A stretch of DNA of 64,000 nt from Thermaerobacter marianensis DSM 12885 (GCF_000184705.1 NC_014831.1:682001-746000); one strand, 5' to 3'. Counted from the stretch's first letter, positions 1 to 9,184 are shown. Made by a program: numbers and translations. The notes: generated by a model not told the origin, from the letters alone.

Positions 1-141
1 CACCACCAGCAGGGTGCCGATGGGCACGCCGGCCAGGGTGGCGAAGAGGATCGCCAGGCCGACCATGTACAGGGTCTGCCCCGTGGCTTCCACGATGTCG
101 GGCCCGAACTCGGTCAGCGCCTTGACCAGCTCGGTTACCAC
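1..141 (-). CDS. metI: Methionine ABC transporter permease MetI, N-terminal part only
   Basis: The gene runs off the left edge, leaving 47 codons. The visible protein starts MVTELVKALTEFGPD and enters a first membrane segment (QTLYMVGLAILFATLAGVP), which matches the start of MetI-type permeases. In this family the permease forms the membrane channel of the D/L-methionine importer with the ATPase MetN and a MetQ lipoprotein. The start is GTG at 139-141, chosen because GGGGAGGTGA lies 7 bases upstream inside the end of metN. The two genes are 6 bases apart, so they should be co-transcribed under the same SAM riboswitch. The identity rests on the short N-terminus plus the metN context. Confidence 0.8.
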   Translation of the reverse strand, partial: MVTELVKALTEFGPDIVEATGQTLYMVGLAILFATLAGVPIGTLLVV

Positions 142-147
142 GTCCCG

Positions 148-1224
148 TCACCTCCCCGCAGCCCACCAGCTGGCGGCCCGCGCGGGCAGGCCCGGCCCGC
201 CGCCGGCCGCCGGCTGCTCCTCCGCACCGCGGGCGCCACCGGCGGCCGGCGCCTCCGATCCCCCGGCGGCGCCGGTGACGGCGGGCGTCCAGCGCGCTAC
301 GGCACCCCGGGTCATGGCCAGCGCAGAGGGCACCGCCGCCCCCGTCCCGGCCCCGGCCGCCGCCGGCGTTCCCGCATCCCGCCGGGCGGTCCCGAAAAGC
401 CGTGCCGCCGCATCCGCAGGGGCCGGTTCCGCCGCTCCCGCCACGGCGCCCAATCCGCCCGCCTCGCCGGTCTCCCCGGCGGCTGCCGCCAGCAGACGCC
501 GGGTGGCCTCCGCCTGGGGCCGCCCGAACACGTCGGCCACGGGCCCGCACTCGGCGATGCGGCCTGCGTCCATCACCGCCACCCGCTGGCATGCCGCCGC
601 CACCAGGTCCAGCTGGTGGGTGATGAGCAGCACGGTGATCCCCAGCTCGCGGTGGACCCGCTGCAACAGCTCCAGCACCGTGCGGCTGGTGGCCGCGTCC
701 AGGGCCGAGGTGGGCTCGTCGCAGAGCAGCAGCTCCGGCTCCGTGGCCAGGGCGCGGGCGATGGCCACCCGCTGCTTCTGGCCGCCGCTGAGCTGCGAGG
801 GGTAGGCCCCGGCCTTGTCGGCCAGGCCGACCCAGTCGAGAAGTTCCTCCACCCGGCGGCGGATGCGGTCCCGCGGCACGCCGGCGATCTCCAGGGGCAG
901 CGCCACGTTGCCCGCCGCCGTGCGGGACCAGAGCAGGTGAAAGTGCTGGAAGACCAGGCCGATGCGCCGCCGCTGCTGCCGCAGGGCCGCGCCCCGCAAG
1001 CGGGTCAGCTCGACCCCGCCCAGGCGGATGGAGCCCGTGGTGGGCCGCTCCAACAGGGTGATGCACCGCACCAGGGTGCTCTTGCCCGCCCCCGACGGGC
1101 CGACGACCCCGAAGAACTCGCCCCGCGCCACCTCGAGGTCGACCCCGTCGAGCGCCGTGGTGGTGCCGCGCCGCCCGCGGAAGACCTTGACCAGATTGCG
1201 GATCTCCAGCATCGGTTCCGGCAT
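148..1224 (-). CDS. metN: Methionine import ATP-binding protein MetN
   Basis: ABC ATPase of a methionine importer, 358 aa. Walker A GPSGAGKST is at residues 42-50, the signature LSGGQKQR at about 145-152, Walker B LLLCDEP at about 166-172 and the H-loop histidine near 203. The start ATG at 1222-1224 is preceded by GGGGGTGATTC. Upstream in-frame codons lie in the riboswitch terminator and were not used. The protein ends oddly. Typical MetN has a C-terminal NIL substrate-sensing domain, but here about 110 residues after position 250 are Ala/Gly/Pro-rich with no NIL-like pattern. Position behind a SAM-I riboswitch and ahead of metI makes methionine, or a precursor, the likely substrate. Confidence 0.9.
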   Translation of the reverse strand: MPEPMLEIRNLVKVFRGRRGTTTALDGVDLEVARGEFFGVVGPSGAGKSTLVRCITLLERPTTGSIRLGGVELTRLRGAALRQQRRRIGLVFQHFHLLWSRTAAGNVALPLEIAGVPRDRIRRRVEELLDWVGLADKAGAYPSQLSGGQKQRVAIARALATEPELLLCDEPTSALDAATSRTVLELLQRVHRELGITVLLITHQLDLVAAACQRVAVMDAGRIAECGPVADVFGRPQAEATRRLLAAAAGETGEAGGLGAVAGAAEPAPADAAARLFGTARRDAGTPAAAGAGTGAAVPSALAMTRGAVARWTPAVTGAAGGSEAPAAGGARGAEEQPAAGGGPGLPARAASWWAAGR

Positions 1225-1258
1225 CGAATCACCCCCGTGGCCCGCCGTCAACGGGCAA

Positions 1259-1296
1259 CAAAAAACCATCCTTCCTGAGAGACGCAGAAAGGATGG
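1259..1296 (-). terminator. Riboswitch-controlled intrinsic terminator upstream of metN
   Basis: On the minus strand CCATCCTT pairs with AAGGATGG across a short loop and is followed by TTTTTTG (T run at 1259-1265). It lies between the aptamer and the metN start. The 5' arm CCATCC can instead pair with GGATGG just upstream (1291-1312), giving a mutually exclusive hairpin. This is the layout expected for a transcriptional OFF switch. Confidence 0.9.
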
Positions 1297-1312
1297 CCCA
1301 AGGGTGCCATCC

Positions 1313-1576
1313 CTTCTTATCTCTCAGAACGGCGTCCCGGCACCAGGACGCGGTTCTGCGGGAGTTGGCACCACCCGCCGGCGGTCGAACCGGCCCGGCG
1401 GCCCGCCCCGCAGGTCCCGGGAACCCGGGCCGGGGCGCCGCCGCGGACCGGCGCTTCCGCGACCGTCACCCGCCCCTACGGCCGGGGCCGTACGGGCGGC
1501 CGGGCCGCGGCCCACCGCCGCGCGGAGGTTGCCGTGGCTTCATTGGGCCCGTCCCTCCACCACTCTGGATAAGAAG
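1313..1576 (-). promoter_or_regulatory. SAM-I (S-box) riboswitch aptamer
   Basis: Read on the minus strand, the element opens with CTTCTTATC (1568-1576) and closes with GATAAGAAG (1313-1321), a perfect 9-bp P1. Between them are the conserved S-box blocks: AGAGTGGTGGAGGGA, GGGCCCAATGAAGCC, GGCAACC and GGTGCCAACTCC. These match the SAM-binding core of the SAM-I class. It precedes metN and a terminator, so high S-adenosylmethionine should stop transcription of metNI. The segment between GGCAACC and GGTGCC (the P3 arm) is about 150 bases of almost pure G+C, much longer than usual. Confidence 0.95.
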
Positions 1577-1717
1577 AGATGTTGCGGATTCGGTTGTCAG
1601 GCCGTGCCGCCGGGTCGCGGGGGCCCGGCAGACGGCGGTCGAGACGGCTCGGCGTACGCAGCCGATTATGCCCCCGTTCGACGGGGCTGTCAACAGGCGC
1701 GGAGCGCCCGTCCGCCG

Positions 1718-1746
1718 TTGACACCCCCCGCCCCTTCTGGTGTGAT
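1718..1746 (+). promoter_or_regulatory. Candidate sigma-A promoter for asnB
   Basis: TTGACA at 1718-1723, then a 17-base spacer, then TGTGAT at 1741-1746. The -35 is perfect and the -10 is weak. It would start a leader of about 160 bases that includes the tandem repeat and hairpin ahead of asnB. Confidence 0.5.
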
Positions 1747-1772
1747 GAAAAGCGGAATCGGCCACGACCCAT

Positions 1773-1800
1773 CGGCGGCATCAAAACGGCGGCATCAAAA
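1773..1800 (+). repeat. Two perfect tandem copies of a 14-base unit in the asnB leader
   Basis: CGGCGGCATCAAAA at 1773-1786 is repeated exactly at 1787-1800, directly abutting the hairpin that follows. It lies just downstream of the candidate asnB promoter, so it could be a protein- or RNA-binding site. Its function is unknown. Confidence 0.7.
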
Positions 1801-1843
1801 CCGGGTGGACGTTGCCCGCGGGCCAACGCACCCGGTCTTTTTT
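1800..1843 (+). terminator. Terminator or attenuator hairpin in the asnB leader
   Basis: ACCGGGTG (1800-1807) pairs with CACCCGGT (1829-1836). An inner CGTTG/CAACG pairing extends the stem, and it is followed by CTTTTTT (1837-1843). It lies 70 bases upstream of the asnB start and downstream of the candidate promoter, which suggests attenuation rather than the end of a gene. The GGGTGG stretch recalls T-box leaders, but no stem I elements were recognised. Confidence 0.75.
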
Positions 1844-1912
1844 CGGGCCGGGATCCCGGCGGGCGCCGGAGCGCTCCGGCGGGTGGGCCGGCCGGAAAGG
1901 AGGCGGGACGGC

Positions 1913-3481
1913 ATGTGCGGCATCGCCGGTGCCACCGCTCCCCGCGGTGAAGCGGTGGCCCGCATGCTGGAGGCCATGGCGCACCGGGGACCCGACGACC
2001 AGGGCCTGTGGGTGGGCGAGCACACCCTGGGCCACCGTCGCCTGTCGATCATCGACCTGGCGGGCGGGCACCAGCCCCTGGCCAACGAAGACGGCACGAT
2101 CCGCGTGGTGTTCAACGGCGAGATCTACAACTACCGCGAGCTGCGGGAGGAACTGGCCGCCCGCGGCCACCGCTTCCGCACCGCCAGCGATACCGAGGTC
2201 CTGGTCCACCTCTACGAGGACGAGGGCCCGGCGATGGTGCGGCGGCTGTACGGCATGTTCGCCTTCGCCCTTTCGACCCCCGACGGGCTCATGCTGGCCC
2301 GCGATCCCCTGGGCATCAAGCCGCTCTACGTGGGACGGGACCGCCACGGCGCGCTGCTCTTCGCCTCGGAGGTCGGCGCCCTGCTGCCCCACGTGGAGAC
2401 CCTGGAGGAGTTCCCCGCCGGCCACTACTGGACGGAGGGGGACGGGTTCGTCCGGTACTACGAGCTGCCGCCGGTGCGGTACGACCTGCCCAGCCCCGAA
2501 GCCGCGGTGGAGGAACTCACCGCGCGCCTGCGGCAGGCGGTGCGGCGGCGGCTGGTGGCCGACGTGCCGGTGGGCGTATTCCTCAGCGGGGGCCTGGATA
2601 GCAGCCTGATCGCCGCGCTGGTGGCGGAGGCGCGGGCTCAGACCGGAGAGCCGGTCCATTCCTTCGCCGTGGGCATGGAGGGCAGCGAGGACCTGGAACG
2701 GGCGCGGCTGGTGGCGGCGCACCTGGGGACGATCCACCACGAGCACGTCTTCACCCGGGAGGAGCTGCTGGCGCTGCTGCCCGAGGTGATCCGGCGCCTG
2801 GAGTCCTTCGACGCGGCCCTGGTGCGCAGCGCCGTGCCCACCTATCTGGTCTCGCGGCTGGCGCGCCGCTACGTCAAGGTGGTGCTCTCGGGCGAGGGAG
2901 CGGACGAGCTCTTCGGCGGTTACCAGTACCTCAAGCGGCCGGAGATCCGGGCGCGGCTGCAGGACGAGCTGCGGGAGATCACCCTGGGTCTGCACAACAC
3001 CAACCTGCAGCGGGTCGACCGCATGACCATGGCCCATGGCCTGGAGGGACGGGTTCCCTTCCTGTCGGTCACCATGGTGGACCTGGCCTGGCGCATCCCG
3101 CCGCGGTGGAAGATCCACGACCGCACCGGCACCGAGAAGTGGATCCTGCGCCAGGCGGCGCGCCGGTTCCTCCCCGCCGCCATCGTGCAGCGGGAGAAGG
3201 CCAAGTTCGCCATCGGCACGGGCGTGGGGCCCACGCTGGAAGCCTTCGCCGAGGCGGCCGTCAGCGACCGCGAGTGGGAGGCCGGCCGCCGGCCGTGGCC
3301 GGGCCTGGAGCTGGGCAGCAAGGAGGAGCTGTTGTACTTCCGCTGGTTCTGCCAGGCCTTCGGGCCGGGAGCGCGCAAGGCGGCGCGCCTTGTGGGCCGC
3401 AGCCGCAGCCTCAACCCGCACCAGCTCTATGCCCCGGCCTGGCGGGCCCAAGCATCCGGCGCGGGAACGGCCACGCGGTAA
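1913..3481 (+). CDS. asnB: Asparagine synthase (glutamine-hydrolysing)
   Basis: 522 aa. The protein begins MCGIAGA, so Cys2 is the nucleophile of a class II glutamine amidotransferase domain (about 2-185; FNGEIYNY is present). The synthetase half starts near 205 and carries the PP-motif SGGLDSS at 225-231. By family knowledge it converts aspartate, glutamine and ATP to asparagine in the cytosol. The start ATG is fixed by the need for Cys2 and by AAAGGAGG 9 bases upstream. The length is slightly below the 550 or so of E. coli AsnB. It is a single-gene unit followed by a promoter belonging to the next locus. Expression may be attenuated by the leader hairpin at 1800-1843. Confidence 0.93.
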   Translation: MCGIAGATAPRGEAVARMLEAMAHRGPDDQGLWVGEHTLGHRRLSIIDLAGGHQPLANEDGTIRVVFNGEIYNYRELREELAARGHRFRTASDTEVLVHLYEDEGPAMVRRLYGMFAFALSTPDGLMLARDPLGIKPLYVGRDRHGALLFASEVGALLPHVETLEEFPAGHYWTEGDGFVRYYELPPVRYDLPSPEAAVEELTARLRQAVRRRLVADVPVGVFLSGGLDSSLIAALVAEARAQTGEPVHSFAVGMEGSEDLERARLVAAHLGTIHHEHVFTREELLALLPEVIRRLESFDAALVRSAVPTYLVSRLARRYVKVVLSGEGADELFGGYQYLKRPEIRARLQDELREITLGLHNTNLQRVDRMTMAHGLEGRVPFLSVTMVDLAWRIPPRWKIHDRTGTEKWILRQAARRFLPAAIVQREKAKFAIGTGVGPTLEAFAEAAVSDREWEAGRRPWPGLELGSKEELLYFRWFCQAFGPGARKAARLVGRSRSLNPHQLYAPAWRAQASGAGTATR

Positions 3482-3602
3482 CGGCCTTGTACGCGGTCGG
3501 TCACCCCGACACAGGAGATTCACATCATGGCGGTGGCCGCGGTGGCGAACGCGAGGCTGTTTGTCTACCAGCTTGCAGCAAGAAGGCGAGCGATTCGTCC
3601 CG

Positions 3603-3631
3603 TTGACACCGCTTGCGCCGCCGCGTACACT
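3603..3631 (+). promoter_or_regulatory. Strong sigma-A promoter upstream of the liv operon
   Basis: TTGACA at 3603-3608, a 17-base spacer and TACACT at 3626-3631. Transcription should begin near 3638 and meet a strong terminator about 55 bases later, so the primary product would be a short RNA unless the terminator is read through. Confidence 0.8.
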
Positions 3632-3690
3632 GTCACCAGGTCTTGACGCAGCCGCCACGACGGCGTGGTGGCAACGAAACGGGCAACGGC

Positions 3691-3727
3691 GCCCCTGCAG
3701 GTTCGTCCTGCAGGGGCTTTGTCTTTT
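3691..3727 (+). terminator. Intrinsic terminator in the liv leader
   Basis: GCCCCTGCAGG (3691-3701) and CCTGCAGGGGC (3707-3717) form a perfect 11-bp stem with loop TTCGT, followed by TTTGTCTTTT. It could end a small RNA started at the 3603 promoter, or act as a liv-operon attenuator. It is too far (210 bases) from asnB, and behind an intervening promoter, to be simply the asnB terminator. Confidence 0.9.
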
Positions 3728-4171
3728 GCGGAGGACACCCCGATCAGGCCCATCCGGCGCCAGCGTGACGGCTTGGGCAACCGCGCGGTCGATCTCCGGA
3801 AGATGGGTCAGGTCGACGGCGCGGGACGAACGGGCCGGCGGTTCCGCACCCGTTCGCCCCGGCGACGGCCGATATCGGGCGCCCGTTCCGCGGGTCGCTG
3901 GGTTTTTCCTGCACAACGCAGCAGGAAGGATGGTGAAATTGCCGAATCTTCGGGGTTACTTGGCGCATTTGTCACAAAGGGGCTTCGGGCCCCGCCTCGG
4001 CCGGGTGCGTCCCGCCGGGCGGGCCGCGGACGACAGGCACCTCCGGCGCGGACCGGCGAGCGGCTGATCCCGCGCCGGGAAGCGGCCCGTCGCGGGGCGG
4101 CGGGCCGGAGGGCCGGCGGACCGTCGGGCGGGCTTGGGGCGGCCCGGAGCCCGAAGAACAGGGGGGCAACC

Positions 4172-5362
4172 ATGGATCGGGGTACCTGGCTACGCAGGGT
4201 GCGCCGCGGGACATTGGTCCTGCTGGCCGGCGCCTTGATGGTCGGTGCGGCAGCTTGCGGCGGGGCCGGTGGCGGCGGCAGCAGCGACAGCGGCGGGGAC
4301 AAGATCGTCATCGGTGTGCAGGGTCCCTTCACCGGCGACTACGCCGCCGAGGGCAAGGGCTTCCGCCAGGCCATCGACCTGCTCAAGGAGCAGGTCAACG
4401 CCCAGGGCGGCGTGCTGGGCAAGCAGATCGAGGTCGTGTACGAGGATGACAAGGGCCAGCCCAACGAGTCGACCCTGGCGGCGCAGAAGCTGGTGTCCCA
4501 GAAGGTGGTGGCCGTCATCGGCTCGTACAACTCGACGGCCACCGAGGCGGCCCAGCAGGTGTACGCCGACGCCGGCATCCTCCACATCACGCCGTCGTCC
4601 ACGGCGACCCACCTGACCGAGAAGGGCCTGAAGAACTTCTTCCGCATGGCCTTCCTGGACAGCGCCCAGGGGCAGTTCGCCGCCAGCCTGCTGGTGGACA
4701 AGCTGGGCGCCAAGAAGGTCGCCCTCGTCCACGACAGCTCCACCTACGCCGAGGGCCTGGCCAAGTGGACCCGGCAGTTCTTGGAGCAGAAGGGCGCCCA
4801 GGTGGTGTTCTACGACGCCATCAACCCCCAGGAGAGCGACTACTCGGCCCTGCTGGCCAACCTGAAGAGCACGAACCCCGACGCCATCTACTTCACCGGC
4901 TACTTCAGCCAGGCGGGGCTGCTGGTGAAGCAGGCGCGGGACATGGGCATCACGGTGCCCATCGCCGCCGGCAACGCCTCCAACAACGACGAGGTGATCA
5001 AGACGGCCGGGGCGGCGGCGGAGGGCTTCATCACCACCACCGAGCCCGCGCCCGCCGACCTGCCCTATGACGAGGCGCGCAAGTTCGTCGAGGACTACAA
5101 GGCCAAGTACAACGAGGACCCCGTCAGCATCTGGACGGCCATGGCGGCCGACAGCTTCCGGGTGATCATCGAGGCCATCGAGAAGACCCAGTCCACCGAT
5201 CCGGCCAAGCTGGCCGACTACCTGCGCAACGACTTGCAGGACTTCCCGGGCATCACCGGCCCCATCACCTTCGATGACAAGGGCGACCGGGAAGGCACGG
5301 TCTACGCCGCGTACCAGGTGAAGAACGGCAAGTTCACCCTGCTGGTACCGCCCCAGCAGTAA
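4172..5362 (+). CDS. livJ: Branched-chain amino acid ABC transporter, substrate-binding lipoprotein
   Basis: 396 aa, Peripla_BP_6 type. The N-terminus MDRGTWLRRVRRG is basic, then a hydrophobic stretch ends at AAAC with Cys29, consistent with lipoprotein processing and membrane anchoring. A Gly/Ser linker follows. The mature protein shows the family pattern: KIVIGVQGPFTGDYAAEGKG near the N-terminus, VIGSYNSTATEA and DAIYFTGYFSQA. By family knowledge it captures leucine, isoleucine or valine (or a similar amino acid or amide) and delivers it to LivHM. The ATG start is preceded by AGGGGGG. It is the first gene of livJHMGF, all with the same orientation and in the classical order. Confidence 0.9.
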   Translation: MDRGTWLRRVRRGTLVLLAGALMVGAAACGGAGGGGSSDSGGDKIVIGVQGPFTGDYAAEGKGFRQAIDLLKEQVNAQGGVLGKQIEVVYEDDKGQPNESTLAAQKLVSQKVVAVIGSYNSTATEAAQQVYADAGILHITPSSTATHLTEKGLKNFFRMAFLDSAQGQFAASLLVDKLGAKKVALVHDSSTYAEGLAKWTRQFLEQKGAQVVFYDAINPQESDYSALLANLKSTNPDAIYFTGYFSQAGLLVKQARDMGITVPIAAGNASNNDEVIKTAGAAAEGFITTTEPAPADLPYDEARKFVEDYKAKYNEDPVSIWTAMAADSFRVIIEAIEKTQSTDPAKLADYLRNDLQDFPGITGPITFDDKGDREGTVYAAYQVKNGKFTLLVPPQQ

Positions 5363-5464
5363 AGGGCTTGCCAACCGGCGACCGGCACGGAGGCAGGCGG
5401 GGAGGGACCGGGTGCGCCTGCGCCCGGATCCTTCCCCGCTAGCGTGCCGGGGGAGGGGTGCCAG

Positions 5465-6364
5465 ATGCTGGTCCAGCAGGTGGTCAACGGGCTGACGGTC
5501 GGTTCCATTTACGCCCTGGTGGCCCTGGGGTACACCATGGTCTTCGGCGTGCTCAAGATGATCAACTTCGCCCACGGCGACCTGTTCGCCCTGGGCGCCT
5601 ACCTGGGGCTGACCTTTTTGATCTGGGGCGCCCTGGGCCAGGGTGCGGGCGGGCTGGCGGCGCTGCTGCTCATCGGCCTGCTGGCCGCCCTGTGCGTCGG
5701 CCTGGCCGGCGTGCTGGTGGAGCGGGTGGCCTACCGGCCCTTGCGGGGCGCCGGCCGGCTGCCCGCCGTGGTGTCGGCCCTGGGCGTCTCCGTGTTCATC
5801 CAGAACGGCATCATGCTGCTCTGGGGCGCCTTCCCCGTGGCCTTTCCCCACGGCATGGTGCCGGACGTGTCCTGGTCCGTGGGGGGGATCACCATCAGCC
5901 TCATGCGCCTGGTGATCCTGGGCGGATCCCTGGTGCTGATGCTGGCCCTGTACCTGTTCATCCAGTACACCAAGCTGGGCGCCGCCATGCGTGCCATCGC
6001 CGTCGACCACGAAACGGCGCGCCTGATGGGCATCGACGTCGACCGGCTGATCCAGCTGGTGTTCCTGCTGGGCGCGGCCCTGGGCGGGCTGGCCGGCGTC
6101 ATGGTGGGGCTGTACTACGGCCAGCTCAACTTCACCATGGGGTGGCTCTACGGCCTGAAGGCCTTCACCGCAGCCATCCTGGGGGGCATCGGCAACATCC
6201 CGGGCGCCATGGTGGGCGGCCTGGTGCTGGGGCTGGCGGAGACCCTGGCCGCGGGCTACGTGGCGGGCGAGTGGAAGGACGCGGTGGCCTTCTTCATCCT
6301 GATCCTGATCCTGCTGGTGCGGCCCACGGGCCTGCTGGGAGAGCGGGTGGCGGAGAAGATCTGA
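5465..6364 (+). CDS. livH: Branched-chain amino acid ABC transporter permease LivH
   Basis: 299 aa, about eight hydrophobic membrane segments. It starts MLVQQVVNGLTVGSIYALVA and continues with GYTMVFGVLKMINFAHGD, the strongly conserved N-terminal signature of LivH permeases. The loop near 180-190 (DHETARLMGIDVDR) fits the region that contacts the ATPases. The ATG at 5465 is preferred over an in-frame GTG at 5444 because GGGAGGGG sits 6-8 bases upstream of it. It pairs with LivM to form the membrane channel. Confidence 0.92.
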   Translation: MLVQQVVNGLTVGSIYALVALGYTMVFGVLKMINFAHGDLFALGAYLGLTFLIWGALGQGAGGLAALLLIGLLAALCVGLAGVLVERVAYRPLRGAGRLPAVVSALGVSVFIQNGIMLLWGAFPVAFPHGMVPDVSWSVGGITISLMRLVILGGSLVLMLALYLFIQYTKLGAAMRAIAVDHETARLMGIDVDRLIQLVFLLGAALGGLAGVMVGLYYGQLNFTMGWLYGLKAFTAAILGGIGNIPGAMVGGLVLGLAETLAAGYVAGEWKDAVAFFILILILLVRPTGLLGERVAEKI

Positions 6365-6480
6365 CGCGACCCGGCGCGGCCCGCACGCGCAGCCCGTGCG
6401 GTGGGGCTCCGGCCCGGACGCGACGCCGGTCGGGGGCATCGCGGGCACCCCGGGGGCCTGGCAAGGGAGGGGGGAACACC

Positions 6481-7593
6481 ATGGCGACGCGAGCCGCTGC
6501 GGCAGGGCGGCGGGGGCCGGCCTTCACCCGGCTGGCCGCCGGCGTGGCCCTGCTGGTGGCGCTGGCCTTCCCCGCCCTGGTGGGGTTCAACGCCTACTAC
6601 CTGGAGATCGGCTTCAACTTCTTCCTCTGGGCCATGCTGGGCCTGTCCCTGAACTTCATCCTGGGTGGAACGGGCCAGTACAACCTGGGCCACGCGGCCT
6701 TCTTCGCCGCCGGCGCCTACACCACGGCCATCCTCAACACGAAGCTGGACATCCCGGTGCTGGTCCTGCTGCCCGTGGCGGCGGCGGTGGCCGGGCTGCT
6801 AGCCGTGGCGGTGGCGCGGCCCATCGTCCACCTGCGGGGCGACTACCTGCTGATCGTCACCGTGGGGTTTGCCGAGATCGTCCGCATCACCCTGCGCAAC
6901 AACGTGTTCGGCATCACGGGCGGCAGCAACGGGATCCTGGGCATCGACCGGCCGGTCATCCTGGGGCTGCGGCTGGCGGACATGGTCCACTTCTACTACC
7001 TGAGCCTGCTCTTCCTGCTGGTGACGGTGGCCATCGCCGTGCGGCTGGAGAACAGCCGGGTGGGGCGAGCCTGGAGCTACATCCGCGAGGACGAGGTGGC
7101 GGCGGCGGCCATGGGGATCGACACGGCGCGGTACAAGCTGCTGGCCTTCGCCGTGGGCGGCGCCCTGGCCGGGGCCGCCGGCAACCTCTACGCCGCCAAG
7201 ATGACGGTCATCGCCCCGGAGAGCTTCTCCTTCTGGGAGTCGGTGGTGATGTTCGCCATCGTCATCCTGGGGGGCACGGGGTCCATCCCCGGCGTGTTCC
7301 TGGGTACCTTCGGCATGGTGGTGCTGCCCCAGCTGTTCCGTGGCCTGTCCGACTACCGCATGCTGGTCTTCGGTGCGGCCATGGTGGTGCTGATGATCTT
7401 CCGGCCCGAGGGCTTGTGGCCCAGCCGCCGCTGGCGGCTGGCCGTGCGCGGTGCGGACGAACCGGCGGCGCCGGGGGCCGCCGGGACGGGCCTTCCGGCC
7501 GGCAGGACGGGTCACGGGACGGGAGCGGCGGCCGGTGGCGGGTCCGGTGACGGGACGGGAGCGGCGGCGGGCGGCGCCGCCGGCGTGAGGTGA
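6481..7593 (+). CDS. livM: Branched-chain amino acid ABC transporter permease LivM
   Basis: 370 aa. The central part is a typical LivM with many membrane segments, [20 protein letters not shown] near the N-terminus and the EAA-like loop [18 protein letters not shown]. The start ATG follows AGGGAGGGGGG. After the conserved end ([12 protein letters not shown]) the protein has about 50 extra residues rich in Gly, Ala and Thr, encoded by DNA with a 19-base direct repeat. That tail is not part of the family. The stop codon overlaps the ribosome-binding region of livG, so translation is probably coupled. Confidence 0.92.
   Translation: MATRAAAAGRRGPAFTRLAAGVALLVALAFPALVGFNAYYLEIGFNFFLWAMLGLSLNFILGGTGQYNLGHAAFFAAGAYTTAILNTKLDIPVLVLLPVAAAVAGLLAVAVARPIVHLRGDYLLIVTVGFAEIVRITLRNNVFGITGGSNGILGIDRPVILGLRLADMVHFYYLSLLFLLVTVAIAVRLENSRVGRAWSYIREDEVAAAAMGIDTARYKLLAFAVGGALAGAAGNLYAAKMTVIAPESFSFWESVVMFAIVILGGTGSIPGVFLGTFGMVVLPQLFRGLSDYRMLVFGAAMVVLMIFRPEGLWPSRRWRLAVRGADEPAAPGAAGTGLPAGRTGHGTGAAAGGGSGDGTGAAAGGAAGVR
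7514..7568 (+). repeat. 19-base direct repeat inside the livM 3' end
   Basis: The sequence ACGGGACGGGAGCGGCGGC occurs at 7514-7532 and again at 7550-7568. Both copies are in the same reading frame and encode the Thr/Gly/Ala-rich LivM tail. This points to local duplication as the origin of the tail. Confidence 0.75.
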
Positions 7594-7598
7594 TGGCC

Positions 7599-8368
<770 letters not shown>

Positions 8369-8369
<1 letters not shown>

Positions 8370-9097
8370 TGGCGATGCTGGAGCTGGCCGGAGTCCACGT
8401 GTTCTACGGGCACGTCCACGCCTTGAAGGGCATCGACCTGGTGGTGGACGAGGGCGAGATCGTGGCGCTGCTGGGCGCCAACGGCGCGGGCAAGTCCACC
8501 ACCCTGCGGGCCATCTCGGGGCTGGTGCGGCCCCGGGAGGGGAGCATCCGCTTCCAGGGCCACGACCTGCTGCGCCTGCCCGCCCACCAGCTGCCGGCCC
8601 TGGGCGTCGCCCACGCCCCCGAGGGGCGCCGGGTCTTCGGCCCCTTGACGGTGGACGAGAACCTGACCCTGGGCGCCTACCGCCAGGCCGACCGGGCGGC
8701 GGTGGAGGAGACGCGCCGCTGGGTCTTCGACCTGTTCCCGCGGCTCAAGGAGCGCCGGCACCAGCTGGCCGGCACCATGTCGGGCGGTGAGCAGCAGATG
8801 CTGGCCATCGGCCGGGCCCTGATGTCCCGGCCCCGCCTCCTGCTCCTGGATGAACCCAGCCTGGGCCTGGCGCCCCTGGTGGTGCGGCAGATCTTCCACA
8901 CCATCCGGGAGATCAACCGCCAGGGCGTGACGGTGCTGCTGGTGGAGCAGAACGCCCGGGCGGCGCTGAAGCTGGCCCACAGGGCCTACGTGCTGGAGAC
9001 GGGGACCGTGGCCGTGGCGGGCCCGGCGTCGGACCTGTTGCGGGATCCCCGCATGCAGGAGGCCTACCTGGGCGGCCGGGCGGGCCGGGCGGGGTGA
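8369..9097 (+). CDS. livF: Branched-chain amino acid ABC transporter ATP-binding protein LivF
   Basis: 242 aa ATPase partner of LivG. Walker A GANGAGKST, signature MSGGEQQM, Walker B LLLLDEPSLGLAP and the C-terminal AYLGG are all typical of LivF. The start ATG overlaps the livG stop (TGATG), with GGAAGAGGATGAG upstream, so the pair is translationally coupled. Last gene of livJHMGF. A perfect 18-bp hairpin 47 bases after the stop is the likely operon end. Confidence 0.93.
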
Positions 9098-9144
9098 GGG
9101 GCCGGCCCGGGCGGTGCCGGGCCTTGCAGGCAGCTGAGGCCAGA

Positions 9145-9184
9145 CGGGCCCTGGGACGGCGGGGGGCCGCCGTCCCAGGGCCCG
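9145..9184 (+). terminator. Long perfect hairpin after livF
   Basis: An 18-base arm (9145-9162) is perfectly complementary to 9167-9184 around a GGGG loop. Only a weak T-rich tail (TCTTT at about 9191) follows. It can act in either direction and probably terminates the liv operon. Confidence 0.7.

Larger units (their letters stand above)
3482..4171 (+). other. Intergenic region between asnB and livJ
   Basis: About 690 bases without a convincing protein gene. It holds a strong promoter (3603-3631) and an intrinsic terminator (3691-3727), annotated separately. A 39-codon frame (3527-3646) has ATG preceded by AGGAGA, but it overlaps the promoter and is not called as a gene. A relatively AT-rich patch at about 3905-3980 may hold the promoter for the liv operon, though no clean -35/-10 pair could be chosen. 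Confidence 0.6.

Noticed and set aside
1800-1843. T-box riboswitch for asnB
   Set aside because: A GGGTGG-like stretch and a terminator are present, but no stem I, specifier loop or AG bulge was found, and the candidate promoter leaves too little leader.
3527-3646. 39-codon frame with ATG and AGGAGA upstream, possible leader peptide for liv
   Set aside because: It overlaps the strong promoter at 3603-3631 and has no run of branched-chain codons beyond a few Val, so a leader-peptide role is not supported.
1781-3916. Long minus-strand open frame opposite asnB
   Set aside because: It is a shadow of asnB: no ribosome site, non-protein-like composition, and it crosses the asnB leader terminator and the liv promoter.
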